From the NCBI RefSeq assembly GCF_003298505.1, contig NZ_QNGB01000010.1, forward strand, positions 62,001 through 126,000: a stretch of DNA of 64,000 bases. Direction: 5' to 3'. A program made the position numbers and the translations under genes. Positions 1 through 8,282 of this stretch are shown one piece after another (within the stretch, counting starts at the first letter, position 1; each line of letters opens with the position of its first letter). The notes beneath the pieces were generated by a model. The model searched no databases. It saw only the letters and a program-made list of their open reading frames with translations, and was not told where the DNA came from. Source of the DNA: Roseovarius sp. TE539. Lineage in GTDB: Bacteria; Pseudomonadota; Alphaproteobacteria; Rhodobacterales; Rhodobacteraceae.

Positions 1-1457
1 TGGCCAATACCTCGTGGTCGGTCAACATAAAGGAAAGGCTGGATTTTTCCTGTGCCATTTTCGATGCGGCGGGTGATCTGGTGGCGAACGCGCCGCATGT
101 GCCCGTGCATCTGGGTTCGATGTCCGATTCGATCCGAACCGTGATGCGGCTGAATCCCGATGTGAAGCCCGGTGACGCCTTCATGCTCAATTCCCCCTTT
201 CAGGGCGGCACGCATCTGCCTGACGTAACGGTGGTTACCCCGGTTTTTGTGCAGGGGCGCCCGGCGTTCTGGCTCGGATCACGCGGTCATCACGCGGATA
301 TCGGCGGACGGACTCCGGGGTCCGCCCCGCCTGACAGCACCCATATCGACGAAGAGGGTGTGCTGATCGAGAATTTCAAGCTGGTTGACCGCGGCACGCT
401 GCGGGAGGCCGAGGCCGAACGCGTGCTCGCATCAGGACGTTACCCGTGCCGCAATCCGGCGCAGAACATGGCTGACCTGAAGGCGCAGATCGCCGCCAAC
501 GAGACGGGGCGCCAGGAGCTGATGAAGGTGGTGGAAACGTACGGTCTCGAGGTTGTCGAGGCTTATATGGGTCACGTGCAGGACAATGCAGAGGAAAGCG
601 TGAGGCGTGTCATCGACAGGCTGCATGACGGTCGCTTCAGCTACCCGATGGATCATGGCGCGACGATCGAGGTCCGGGTCAGCGTAGACCATGATGCGCG
701 GGAAGCGGTTATCGATTTCACCGGCACCAGCACGCAGCACTCCGGCAACTACAACGCGCCGCGTTCGATCTGTGACGCCGTCGTGCTCTATGTCTTCCGA
801 ACAATGGTGGGCAACGAGATCCCGCTGAACGAAGGATGCCTGAAACCGCTCAGGATCGTGGTGCCGGACGGTTCGATGCTCAACCCCGTTTATCCTGCGG
901 CGGTTATCGCGGGCAATACCGAGGTGAGCCAGGCCACCTGCAACGCTCTTTACGGCGCGTTGCACGTGATCGCCGGAAGCCAGGCGACGATGAACAATTT
1001 CGTCTGGGGCAATGACGAGTTCCAGAATTACGAAACCATCGCCGGCGGCACCGGGGCCGGGCCGGGCTTCGATGGTTGCGACGCGGTGCAAAGCCACATG
1101 ACCAACACACGGATGACCGATCCCGAGATTCTGGAAAAGCGATTTCCCGTACGACTGGAAGAGTTTGGCGTCCGGGAAGGGTCGGGCGGAAAAGGCGAGT
1201 GGCACGGCGGCGACGGGGTTCTGCGGCGGATGCGGTTTCTTGTTCCGGTCACTGTTACGACGCTGTGCTCGCATCGCAGGGTGGCGCCATTCGGCGTGGA
1301 TGGCGGCGGACCCGGCAAGCTGGGCCGCAACTGGGCCGAGCTGCCGGACGGCACATGCCGCGAGATGCAAGGCAATGACGAGATCGAGCTGCCCGCCCAG
1401 AGCGTGTTCGCCATGGCCACGCCCGGTGGCGGCGGATGGGGCGGGCGCAGCGGTTGA
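1..1457 (+). CDS. hyuB: Hydantoinase B / oxoprolinase family protein (5' truncated by window)
   Basis: This is the C-terminal part of a HyuB-type subunit, which with HyuA forms an ATP-dependent hydantoinase or 5-oxoprolinase opening cyclic imides. The reading frame is open from base 3, and the residues before position 81 (FDAAGDLVANAPH) match the family, so the GTG at 81 is internal and the true start lies upstream of the window. Family hallmarks seen are PVHLGSM, the NSPFQGGTHLPD segment, SRGHHADIGG and the glycine-rich C-terminus (ATPGGGGWG). Its HyuA partner is probably upstream on the same strand. The hyuA at 3436-5436 is on the other strand and separated by an aminotransferase gene. Substrate cannot be told from sequence. 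Confidence 0.9.
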   Translation, partial: ANTSWSVNIKERLDFSCAIFDAAGDLVANAPHVPVHLGSMSDSIRTVMRLNPDVKPGDAFMLNSPFQGGTHLPDVTVVTPVFVQGRPAFWLGSRGHHADIGGRTPGSAPPDSTHIDEEGVLIENFKLVDRGTLREAEAERVLASGRYPCRNPAQNMADLKAQIAANETGRQELMKVVETYGLEVVEAYMGHVQDNAEESVRRVIDRLHDGRFSYPMDHGATIEVRVSVDHDAREAVIDFTGTSTQHSGNYNAPRSICDAVVLYVFRTMVGNEIPLNEGCLKPLRIVVPDGSMLNPVYPAAVIAGNTEVSQATCNALYGALHVIAGSQATMNNFVWGNDEFQNYETIAGGTGAGPGFDGCDAVQSHMTNTRMTDPEILEKRFPVRLEEFGVREGSGGKGEWHGGDGVLRRMRFLVPVTVTTLCSHRRVAPFGVDGGGPGKLGRNWAELPDGTCREMQGNDEIELPAQSVFAMATPGGGGWGGRSG

Positions 1458-1539
1458 ACCCGCCGCCGGATCCTCTTACCTCGACAGGGAGCGGCCACCT
1501 TGCAGGTGATCGGACAGACAGAATAGAAGGAATGAATTC

Positions 1540-1827
1540 ATGGATGAAAAACAAGCATATCAACAGAAACTCCAGGCCAAGCTGGACGAGTGGAACGCCG
1601 AGATTTCGAAGTTCCAGGCCAAGGCCGAACAGGCCCAGGCAGATGCAAGACTCAAATACGAGGAAAACATCGAGGATCTCAAGAAGCGTCGCGAAGCCAT
1701 GGAACAGGAATTGGAGAAGGTCCGAGAGGCGCAGGCCGAGGCATGGAACGACGTGAAAGCGGGCGCCGACAAGGCGTGGGACGCCATGAGCCAGGCCATG
1801 CGGTCAGCCTATAACCGTTTTGACTGA
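1540..1827 (+). CDS. Small coiled-coil protein, sll1863-like stress-response type
   Basis: A 95-residue, highly charged, almost entirely helical protein. Residues about 10-75 carry continuous heptad-like patterns rich in Glu, Lys, Ala and Gln, with no membrane segment or signal peptide, so a cytoplasmic coiled coil is likely. The N-terminus (MDEKQAYQQKLQAKLDEW) and an aromatic segment near residue 70 (AWNDVKAGADKAWD) resemble small proteins labelled sll1863-family stress response. An AAGGAATG ribosome-binding stretch lies just upstream. It follows hyuB by about 80 bases on the same strand but has no evident functional tie to it. The family name comes from recall and the biological role is unknown. 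Confidence 0.7.
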   Translation: MDEKQAYQQKLQAKLDEWNAEISKFQAKAEQAQADARLKYEENIEDLKKRREAMEQELEKVREAQAEAWNDVKAGADKAWDAMSQAMRSAYNRFD

Positions 1828-1847
1828 GTGGGGTTTCCATTTCCGGC

Positions 1848-3200
1848 TCAGGCTGCGGCAAACCCCTTGTCCAGTGCCGAGAGAACCCTGTTGACGTCTT
1901 CCTCCGAGATCGTGAGAGGCGGTGACATGAGGATGTTGTGCGCACCAAGCCGGACCATGGCGCCAGCTTCGTAGGTGGCGTGATGGATGCGTGCCATTGT
2001 CGTGGCATCCATCGGCGTCTTGGCCGCCTTGTCACTGACCAGTTCGATCCCCGTCATCAGGCCGTGACCGCCGCGCACATCCCCGATGATATCATGCGTT
2101 TCGGCGAGTTTGCGAACACCGTCGAAGAGTTGCTTGCCGCGCGCCGCTGCATTGGCCTTCAGGTCCAGGCGCTCGGTCTCGGCCAGTGTCGCGATCACGG
2201 CCGCGGCGCCGACCGGGTGGGCAGAATAGGTGTAGCCGTGCCAGATGCTACCGTCGGCGGCACCCGCCCCCTCGAACACCTCGGCGACACCATCGCTCAT
2301 CAGCGCGGCGCCAACCGGGAAATATCCGCTGGTTATGCCCTTGGCGACGCTCATCATATCGGGCCGCACATCCCAGTGCCGGGCGCCGGACCAATCCCCG
2401 AGACGCCCGAAGCCCGTGATGACCTCGTCGGAAATCAAGAGGATGCCGTAGCGATCACAGATCTCGCGGATGCGCGGCATGAAGCTCGCATCGGGCACGA
2501 TCACGCCGCCCGCGCCCTGCACCGGCTCCATGATGAAGGCGGCGATGCTGTCCGGGCCCTGGAATTCGATCTCGTCCACCGCCGCTGCGGCGATGCTTTC
2601 GGACAGTCTGACGGGGTCGGTTTCCCCGTACGGATTGCGGTAGGTATAAGGGCTGGGAAGGTGGAAGCAGCCCGATAGCAATGGTTCGTAATTTATTCGG
2701 AACCGATTGTTCCCATTGACCGAAGCGCCGCCGAAATGAGTCCCGTGATAGCCTTTCTTCAGGCTCAGGAACTTGGTGCGGGCGGGTTGGCCGCGAATGC
2801 GGTGATACTGTCGGGCGAGCCGCAGACAGGTATCGACCGAATCAGACCCGCCCGAGGTGAAGAAGACGCGTGCCATTCCATCGGGAGCAAAAAATTGCTG
2901 TACTGCCCATGATGCTTCTATCGCGGGTGGGTTCGTGGTGCCCGCAAAGGCAGAATAATAAGGAAGATCAAATAGCTGATCGGAAATCGCCTGTTTGACG
3001 ACATGATTCGAGTAGCCGAGGTTCACGCACCAGAGGCCGCCCACTGCATCCACCGCGCTGTGACCATCGATATCAGTGATTTCAACGCCTTGGGCGCTTT
3101 TAATGATCTTGGGCGCATTGGTTTGCGCGTCGCCCGGATGGCCCATTGGATGCCAGAGATTGCGGGCGTTCATCTCGCGCAGGAAGTTGTCGTCTTTCAT
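1848..3200 (-). CDS. Class III (omega) aminotransferase, PLP-dependent
   Basis: A 450-residue fold-type I PLP enzyme of the omega-amino acid:pyruvate group, moving an amino group from a primary or omega amine to pyruvate or a similar keto acid. Visible are the GLWCVNLGYS segment near the N-terminus, TSGGSDS (PLP phosphate), the ISDEVITGFGR motif with the Asp that contacts the pyridine nitrogen, and Lys287 in SVAKGITSG as Schiff-base lysine. The start at 3200 is chosen because family similarity begins at MKDDNFLREM and a GGAG lies seven bases upstream; the longer frame has no support. It is convergent with the coiled-coil gene. A perfect palindrome at 3224-3235 lies just upstream of the start. 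Substrate is unknown; diaminobutyrate, taurine-like and polyamine substrates are possible. Confidence 0.88.
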   Translation of the reverse strand: MKDDNFLREMNARNLWHPMGHPGDAQTNAPKIIKSAQGVEITDIDGHSAVDAVGGLWCVNLGYSNHVVKQAISDQLFDLPYYSAFAGTTNPPAIEASWAVQQFFAPDGMARVFFTSGGSDSVDTCLRLARQYHRIRGQPARTKFLSLKKGYHGTHFGGASVNGNNRFRINYEPLLSGCFHLPSPYTYRNPYGETDPVRLSESIAAAAVDEIEFQGPDSIAAFIMEPVQGAGGVIVPDASFMPRIREICDRYGILLISDEVITGFGRLGDWSGARHWDVRPDMMSVAKGITSGYFPVGAALMSDGVAEVFEGAGAADGSIWHGYTYSAHPVGAAAVIATLAETERLDLKANAAARGKQLFDGVRKLAETHDIIGDVRGGHGLMTGIELVSDKAAKTPMDATTMARIHHATYEAGAMVRLGAHNILMSPPLTISEEDVNRVLSALDKGFAAA

Positions 3201-3223
3201 GGGGCGCTCCGGAGTGCGGGTCA

Positions 3224-3235
3224 ATTTGATCAAAT
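3224..3235. promoter_or_regulatory. Candidate operator, perfect 12-bp palindrome ATTTGATCAAAT
   Basis: ATTTGATCAAAT is a perfect palindrome 24 bases upstream of the aminotransferase start codon, in an otherwise GC-rich 235-base gap. Such short AT-rich palindromes are typical of dimeric repressor sites (GntR, TetR or MarR). The cognate regulator is not identifiable here. Confidence 0.4.
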
Positions 3236-3435
3236 CCTGACACCGGAATGCGCCCCTGTCCAGAGCGCACGGGTTTGAGCAGGTGGAAGACACTGAGAAG
3301 CCGTACTGGAGGGAAAACCGGCGCGCCGGGCCGGACATGCCCAATCTTGCGATCCGGCGCCTGCGGCCGGGCCCTGGCCGGATCACGGAGGATGAAGGGT
3401 TTGACGATCAGGCGGCCGGAAAGCCGCGCCGCCGC

Positions 3436-5436
3436 TCAGGCCGCGATGCCGGGACGACCCGAGGCTTCGACAGTGATCTCGGCCTCCAGGAACACCTCGC
3501 GTGCTTCCGTCCGGGCGGCGCGCGTGTCCCGCGATGCGCTGATGTGGATATCCTGTGCGCCGCCGGCCTCTGCCCCGGCGCGGGCCTCGCGCGTCAGCGC
3601 CTCCTCAAGCACACGCATCGCCTCCTCGGGAGAGGGGAAATCTTGGGGTCCGGAGGCAAGGTGTACGCGGTAACGCCCCTCGGCGGGGGATGTCACCGTG
3701 CCGCTGCGCCGGATCGTGACCCGGCCGACAACCGCCCCGATCGCGTTGGCAACGCCGGCATGTTCCGGCAGGATCATTTCGCACCCCAGGCGCCGTCCCG
3801 CGGCCGGATAGTAGCAGGGGGCCGATGCACCAAGCCCGACCACCGGCAACGCCAGCCCGGCCGCGAGGCGCACCAGGCCGCTGTGCCCGTCCAGCCCCTT
3901 CTGCATCAGCACGTGTCGGGCCAGGTGATCCGGGGGCAGGCCGAAATCGGTGTCTTCCCCGGCCAGCGCAGTCTCGAGCAGGGCAAGTACCGTCTGATGT
4001 GTGAGCCTGTCCACGACCATGCGTGCAAGGGCCGGCGCATCCGCGGCCAACGGTCGTCCCGCCCCGGTGCGTTTGCGGGCCATGAGCCCGAGAGCTTTCT
4101 GCGCCGCCCCCGTATCCCAGCCCGTCTGCAGTTCCAGGACATGGGCCGCATCGGATGGCGTGACCCCGGCCACCTGCACCAGGCCGCGCGCTATCAGCCG
4201 GTCGAGCGAGCGGTGATCCACCCGGCTGCGCAGTACCCGTGCCAGCGGGGCCACCTCCGCCCCGATCCGGGCCAGCAAAGCGGCGTCACGCGCGACCAGC
4301 CCACCGGAATCGACGCCCGATACCGCGCGCACGAAACGGGCGTCTTGTTCGCCCGGGGCAACGGCGCGCATCTGTTCGTCAAGGGCGGCATGGACCGCGT
4401 CGGGCGCCTCGGTAGCCACGAGGGAGACCGGGATCAGGCGACGCGGCCCGAGGCTGACACCGCCGGCAAGCCCGGATTCGGCGACATGCACCTCGCTGTC
4501 GCCGCCCAAACCGGTGGTGCGCATCGCCACCGCCTCGACCATGGTGCGCCAGGGGCCGACACGGGCGCCTTCGGGGTCGATCGCCGGGCGCCCGCCGCTG
4601 AGCAGGGCCGTGTCGGTTGTGGTGCCCCCGATATCCGACACCAGCGCGGTCTCGATGCCGGTCATCCAGCGCGCCCCCACGATCGAGGCGGCGGGACCGC
4701 TGAGAATTGTCTCGATCGGGCGTTCGCGGGCCTGTGCCGCACTGATCAGCGCCCCGTCTCCGCGTACCACCATCAGCGGCGCGTCGATGCCGAGCCCGGC
4801 AAGCGTATCGCCGGCCCGCGAGATCAGCGCGTCGATCATGCCGATCAGCCGTGCGTTGAGAAACGCGGTCAGCGCACGTTTCGGCCCACCGAGGCGTGCG
4901 GAAAGTTGATGTGAGCAGGACACCGGCCGCCCTGTCGCGGCGCGGATCATGGCGGCGGCCTCCAGTTCATGCGCCGGGTTGCGGGTGGCAAAGCGGGCCG
5001 CCACGGCATAGGCGGGCAGATCCCCGTTATCCGCCAGCCAGCGATGCAGCGCCGCGGTATCAAGCGGGGCCGTGGCGGTGCCGGAATGGTCATGCCCTCC
5101 GGCCATGACCAGTGCCGGATCACCAGCCAGCGCGGTACCAAGCCCGTGCGTGGCAAGATCGCTTTCCGGCAGACCGACATAGACCAGGCCCGCGCGCCCG
5201 CCCTGCCCCTCGACCAGGGCATTGGTGGCCAGCGTGGTGGACAACGCCGCCAGGGCCACGGCACCGGGATCGATGTTGCCCTGCGCGAGCACCCGCGCCA
5301 CCGCCGTTCCGATCCCCTGCGCCAGATCGTGACGGGTGGTCAGGGCCTTGGCGGTGGCCACAACCCGCGTCTCGTCGCGGATCAGGACCGCGTCGGTATA
5401 GGTGCCGCCCGTGTCCACACCCAGTGCCAGTGCCAT
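3436..5436 (-). CDS. hyuA: Hydantoinase A / oxoprolinase family protein, stand-alone
   Basis: A 666-residue HyuA-type ATPase subunit of the hydantoinase/oxoprolinase family. The N-terminus MALALGVDTGGTYTDAVLI carries the ASKHA-type phosphate-binding loop, followed by a TTLATNALVEG segment and, mid-protein, VSDIGGTTTDTALL, the second phosphate motif. The start at 5436 is preferred over 5463 because the Gly-rich loop belongs at the extreme N-terminus and AGGAAGGG precedes it. No hyuB follows it: queG lies upstream and an aminotransferase downstream. It may act alone, as some HyuA-like proteins do, or pair with a remote HyuB. Substrate cannot be assigned. Confidence 0.88.
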   Translation of the reverse strand: MALALGVDTGGTYTDAVLIRDETRVVATAKALTTRHDLAQGIGTAVARVLAQGNIDPGAVALAALSTTLATNALVEGQGGRAGLVYVGLPESDLATHGLGTALAGDPALVMAGGHDHSGTATAPLDTAALHRWLADNGDLPAYAVAARFATRNPAHELEAAAMIRAATGRPVSCSHQLSARLGGPKRALTAFLNARLIGMIDALISRAGDTLAGLGIDAPLMVVRGDGALISAAQARERPIETILSGPAASIVGARWMTGIETALVSDIGGTTTDTALLSGGRPAIDPEGARVGPWRTMVEAVAMRTTGLGGDSEVHVAESGLAGGVSLGPRRLIPVSLVATEAPDAVHAALDEQMRAVAPGEQDARFVRAVSGVDSGGLVARDAALLARIGAEVAPLARVLRSRVDHRSLDRLIARGLVQVAGVTPSDAAHVLELQTGWDTGAAQKALGLMARKRTGAGRPLAADAPALARMVVDRLTHQTVLALLETALAGEDTDFGLPPDHLARHVLMQKGLDGHSGLVRLAAGLALPVVGLGASAPCYYPAAGRRLGCEMILPEHAGVANAIGAVVGRVTIRRSGTVTSPAEGRYRVHLASGPQDFPSPEEAMRVLEEALTREARAGAEAGGAQDIHISASRDTRAARTEAREVFLEAEITVEASGRPGIAA

Positions 5437-5471
5437 GCCGACCCTTCCTGTCTGCCGCCGCACGGACGGGG

Positions 5472-6569
5472 TTAAGCCGGATCGCCGGCCGGATCCATCC
5501 CGTTTGCGTCATCGGGGAGGCGCGCCACCGCCCATTTCGCGGCATCCGCGACCGCCGGGTCGGGATCTTCACAGAGCGCCTGCGCCATGGGCCGCAACCC
5601 CGCACGGCCGGAATTGCCGATGGCATAGAGAACGTTGCGCACGAACCGGTCACGCCCGATACGCTTGATCGGGCTCCCGGAAAATCTGGTGCGAAAGGCC
5701 GCGTCATCAAGCTGCGCAAGCTCGCCAAGGTCGGGTGCGACCAGATCGGCGCGGGCATGGTAGCGGGTCTCGCGGGCCGCGCGGGCGAACTTGTTCCAGG
5801 GGCAGACGGCAAGGCAATCGTCGCAGCCGTAGATGCGGTTGCCCATGAGCGGGCGCAGCGCCTCGTCCACCGGTCCCCGATGCTCGATCGTCAGGTACGA
5901 GATGCAGCGCCGCGCATCCAGCTGGTAGGGCGCGGGAAAGGCATCGGTCGGGCAGGAATCGAGGCAGGCCCGGCAGTTGCCGCAATGATCGCTCTCGGCC
6001 GGGTCGACAGGCAATTCCAGGGTTGTGAAGATAGAGCCGAGGAAGAACCAGTTGCCCAGGTCGCGGCCCAGCAGGTTGGTGTGCTTGCCCTGCCAGCCCA
6101 GGCCCGCGGCCTGTCCCAGCGGCTTTTCCGGGACCGGGGCGGTATCCACGAAGACCTTGACTCCGGCCGGTGCCGCGTCGGGCCCCTGTGGCCCCGCCTC
6201 GGCAATCAGCCAGCGCGCCAGCCGCTTGAGCCGCTTCTTGACCGGGTCATGATAGTCCCGGTTGCGGGCATAGACGGAAATCGTGCCGGCTCCGGGCTGC
6301 GCGAGGCTTTCCAGCGGATCGGTTTCCGGGGTGTAGCTCTCCGCCAGCATGATGACCGAGCGCGCCTCGGGCCAGAGCGCGGACGGGTCGCCGCGCCAGT
6401 GACTGCGCTCGGCCAGCCACGACATCTGCCCGTGGTAGCCTTTCTCCAGAAACGCGGCGAGCCGCGCCGGCACCTCGGGCACGTCGCCGGGACGGCAGAT
6501 CCGGCAGGCATCGAACCCCTCGGCGATGGCCTGCGCGACAAGGCGTCGTTTCAGCGCTTCAGTGGTCAT
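5472..6569 (-). CDS. queG: Epoxyqueuosine reductase QueG
   Basis: A 365-residue cobalamin-dependent iron-sulfur enzyme catalysing the last step of queuosine synthesis in tRNA, reduction of epoxyqueuosine to queuosine. Two 4Fe-4S binding stretches are seen, [12 protein letters not shown] followed by the second cluster [11 protein letters not shown], together with family segments [12 protein letters not shown] and [10 protein letters not shown]. The C-terminal part carries HEAT-like repeats with [14 protein letters not shown]. Length is typical. The start at 6569 follows a strong GGAGGG site, while the longer frame adds 28 unsupported residues. It lies 35 bases downstream of hyuA's start region on the same strand order, and probably has its own promoter in the 226-base gap above. 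Confidence 0.96.
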   Translation of the reverse strand: MTTEALKRRLVAQAIAEGFDACRICRPGDVPEVPARLAAFLEKGYHGQMSWLAERSHWRGDPSALWPEARSVIMLAESYTPETDPLESLAQPGAGTISVYARNRDYHDPVKKRLKRLARWLIAEAGPQGPDAAPAGVKVFVDTAPVPEKPLGQAAGLGWQGKHTNLLGRDLGNWFFLGSIFTTLELPVDPAESDHCGNCRACLDSCPTDAFPAPYQLDARRCISYLTIEHRGPVDEALRPLMGNRIYGCDDCLAVCPWNKFARAARETRYHARADLVAPDLGELAQLDDAAFRTRFSGSPIKRIGRDRFVRNVLYAIGNSGRAGLRPMAQALCEDPDPAVADAAKWAVARLPDDANGMDPAGDPA

Positions 6570-6690
6570 GATCCCTCCGTGAGCGCGCTCAGGATGACCG
6601 ATGCGCCCGGCGCGCACAAACCGCTTTTGCGCTCCGGCAGGCGCGCGGCGCACGTTGGGAGTCGTCCCGTGTCAGCGGCCTCCGGGCATA

Positions 6691-6706
6691 AAGGCGGGCC
6701 CGCCTT
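6691..6706. repeat. Perfect 16-bp palindrome AAGGCGGGCCCGCCTT
   Basis: A self-complementary GC-rich sequence in the gap between the glutathione transferase gene and queG, directly abutting the family-type intergenic motif at 6705-6737. It could fold as a short hairpin downstream of the transferase gene (minus strand). Confidence 0.4.
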
Positions 6707-6737
6707 CATCTTTCTCCAAATACTCCCGCCGGAGGCA
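6705..6737 (-). repeat. Rhodobacteraceae-type intergenic motif, copy 1
   Basis: Read on the minus strand it is TGCCTCCGGCGGGAG followed by TATTTGGAGAAAGATGAA. A near-identical stretch occurs at 13771-13804 on the plus strand. In both copies the CCTCCGGCGGGAG part is itself an imperfect inverted repeat followed by a T-rich TATTT, which resembles an intrinsic terminator; both lie just downstream of a gene that ends on that strand. Confidence 0.6.
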
Positions 6738-6795
6738 CCCGGGCGGCCGAAGGCCGACACCGGGACATCATCCTGCGCGTCGCCGGGCGCGCGCA

Positions 6796-7461
6796 TCAGA
6801 AATCAAGATTGGCGTAATGCGGCGGGGGCGGAAAACCGGGCACCTGATCGGCAAGGATGCCGCGAAAGGCCGGGCGCGACTTGATCTTCGCGTACCAGTC
6901 CTTGACAGCATCGCTGCGATTCCAGTCCACGTCGCTTATGTAATCGAGCGCGCTGAGATGCGCGGCGGCGGCGAAATCGGCCAGGGTCATCACGTCACCC
7001 GCCAGCCAGCGCCGGTGATCCAGAAGCCAGGCCATGTAATCGAGATGGTACTTGATCGCCCGGGCCCCGTTCTTGACATTGCGACTGTCGGGAAATCCCG
7101 CGCCGGTGACCTTCTTGTTGACCCGTTCGTAGAGAAGGTTCGCGGTCACTTCGTGGTGGAACTTGTCGTCGAACCATCCCACCAGCCGGCGCACCTCGAA
7201 GCGGGCCTCGGGCGCGCGCGGCATGAGGGCGGGTTCGGGGTGCTTTTCCTCGATATATTCGCAGATGGCGGCACTTTCCGACAGGGTGTGCCCGTCGATC
7301 CTGAGCACCGGGATCTTGCCGGCGGGATTGCGGCGCAGGAAATCCTGGGATTTCTCCCAGTAGCGTTCCTCGGCCAGTTCGCATTCGATCTTCTTTTCCG
7401 CGAGGCTGAGCCGGACCTTGCGGCAGAAGGGCGAGAGCGGAACGTGGTAGAGCTTGGCCAT
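6796..7461 (-). CDS. Glutathione S-transferase family protein
   Basis: A 221-residue cytosolic GST-fold protein. The thioredoxin-like N-terminal domain starts YHVPLSPFCRKVRL, with Cys13 or the neighbouring Ser10 as the candidate thiol-activating residue, and contains the NPAGKIPVL cis-proline loop and SESAAICEYIEE, which contacts the gamma-Glu of glutathione. The helical C-terminal domain includes WLAGDVMTLADFAAAAHLSALDY, here broken up as the usual N-capping motif. The start at 7461 is favoured since the domain begins two residues later; an in-frame ATG at 7491 has its GGAGG directly abutting it, too close. Substrate is unknown. It lies between mtgA and queG, all on the minus strand. Confidence 0.88.
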   Translation of the reverse strand: MAKLYHVPLSPFCRKVRLSLAEKKIECELAEERYWEKSQDFLRRNPAGKIPVLRIDGHTLSESAAICEYIEEKHPEPALMPRAPEARFEVRRLVGWFDDKFHHEVTANLLYERVNKKVTGAGFPDSRNVKNGARAIKYHLDYMAWLLDHRRWLAGDVMTLADFAAAAHLSALDYISDVDWNRSDAVKDWYAKIKSRPAFRGILADQVPGFPPPPHYANLDF

Positions 7462-7518
7462 GCTGGCAGACCTATCATGTGTGGAGCGCATCCTCCATGC
7501 CCGCTTGACGCCGGAGAT

Positions 7519-8229
7519 TCAATCCTCGAAACAGGCCGCCCTGCCGTCGCGGGCGATGGTTGCCGCGCCGTCGAGAATGGCGCTGGCGCGGTTGCGCAGC
7601 CATGCCGAGGGGCGGGCCGCATCACGGTCACGCGGAGCGGGCAGCAGAGCGGCAAGCCGCGCTGCCTGGGCCGGACGCAGATCGGAAGCGGATGTGTTGA
7701 AATAATGCCGTGCCGCGGCCTCGACGCCGAAAACGCCCTCGTCGAACTCGGCCATGTTGAGATAGACCTCCAGGATGCGGCGTTTGGGCCAGAGGGCCTC
7801 GAGCGGCGGGGTGATCAGCGCCTCGAGCGCCTTGCGCGTCCAGGTCCGCCCGTGCCAGAGGTAGACGTTCTTGACCACCTGTTGGCTGAGGGTGGAGGCG
7901 CCACGGCTTTCCCCTGCCGCGATGACCTTGCGGATCTCGGTCATGTCGAACCCCCAGTGATTGCAGAAATTGGCGTCCTCGGCGGCCACCACGGCGCGCA
8001 CCATCACCGGCGCGATTTCCGGAAAAGGCACCCATTCATGCGCCAGCCCACCGAGCCGGGCGGCCTCTTGTTTCATGTAGTGCCCCGGCGGCGGAGCAAA
8101 GAAGCGGTGCGCGATGAGCACCAGCAGAAGGACCGTCATGCAGATCAGCACGAAGCGCGCAGCCCAACTGCGCAGGCGCCGCCGGAGCGGCACTGTCGGT
8201 TTCGCGGAGCTTTTCTTCGAACCGGCCAT
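7519..8229 (-). CDS. mtgA: Monofunctional peptidoglycan glycosyltransferase MtgA
   Basis: A 236-residue membrane-anchored GT51 enzyme polymerising lipid II into glycan strands. One transmembrane helix spans about residues 24-44 after a basic N-terminus. GT51 motifs appear in order: AEDANF with catalytic Glu84, GASTLSQQVVKNVYL, RKALEALIT, and RRILEVYLNMAEF. No transpeptidase domain follows, so it is monofunctional. Length is usual for alphaproteobacterial MtgA. The start at 8229 places a basic cytoplasmic tail before the helix. It is followed at a short distance by the GST gene on the same strand. Confidence 0.95.
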   Translation of the reverse strand: MAGSKKSSAKPTVPLRRRLRSWAARFVLICMTVLLLVLIAHRFFAPPPGHYMKQEAARLGGLAHEWVPFPEIAPVMVRAVVAAEDANFCNHWGFDMTEIRKVIAAGESRGASTLSQQVVKNVYLWHGRTWTRKALEALITPPLEALWPKRRILEVYLNMAEFDEGVFGVEAAARHYFNTSASDLRPAQAARLAALLPAPRDRDAARPSAWLRNRASAILDGAATIARDGRAACFED

Positions 8230-8282
8230 GACCGCCAGCTATAGACGAAACCTTCGGTCCTGCGAAAGCGCCCGGGGCCGGA

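Noticed and set aside
3351-3384. GATCCGGC...GCCGGATC inverted repeat as hyuA-region terminator
   Set aside because: The arms are 18 bases apart and the repeat lies upstream of the aminotransferase start, not at a gene end; likely chance in GC-rich DNA.
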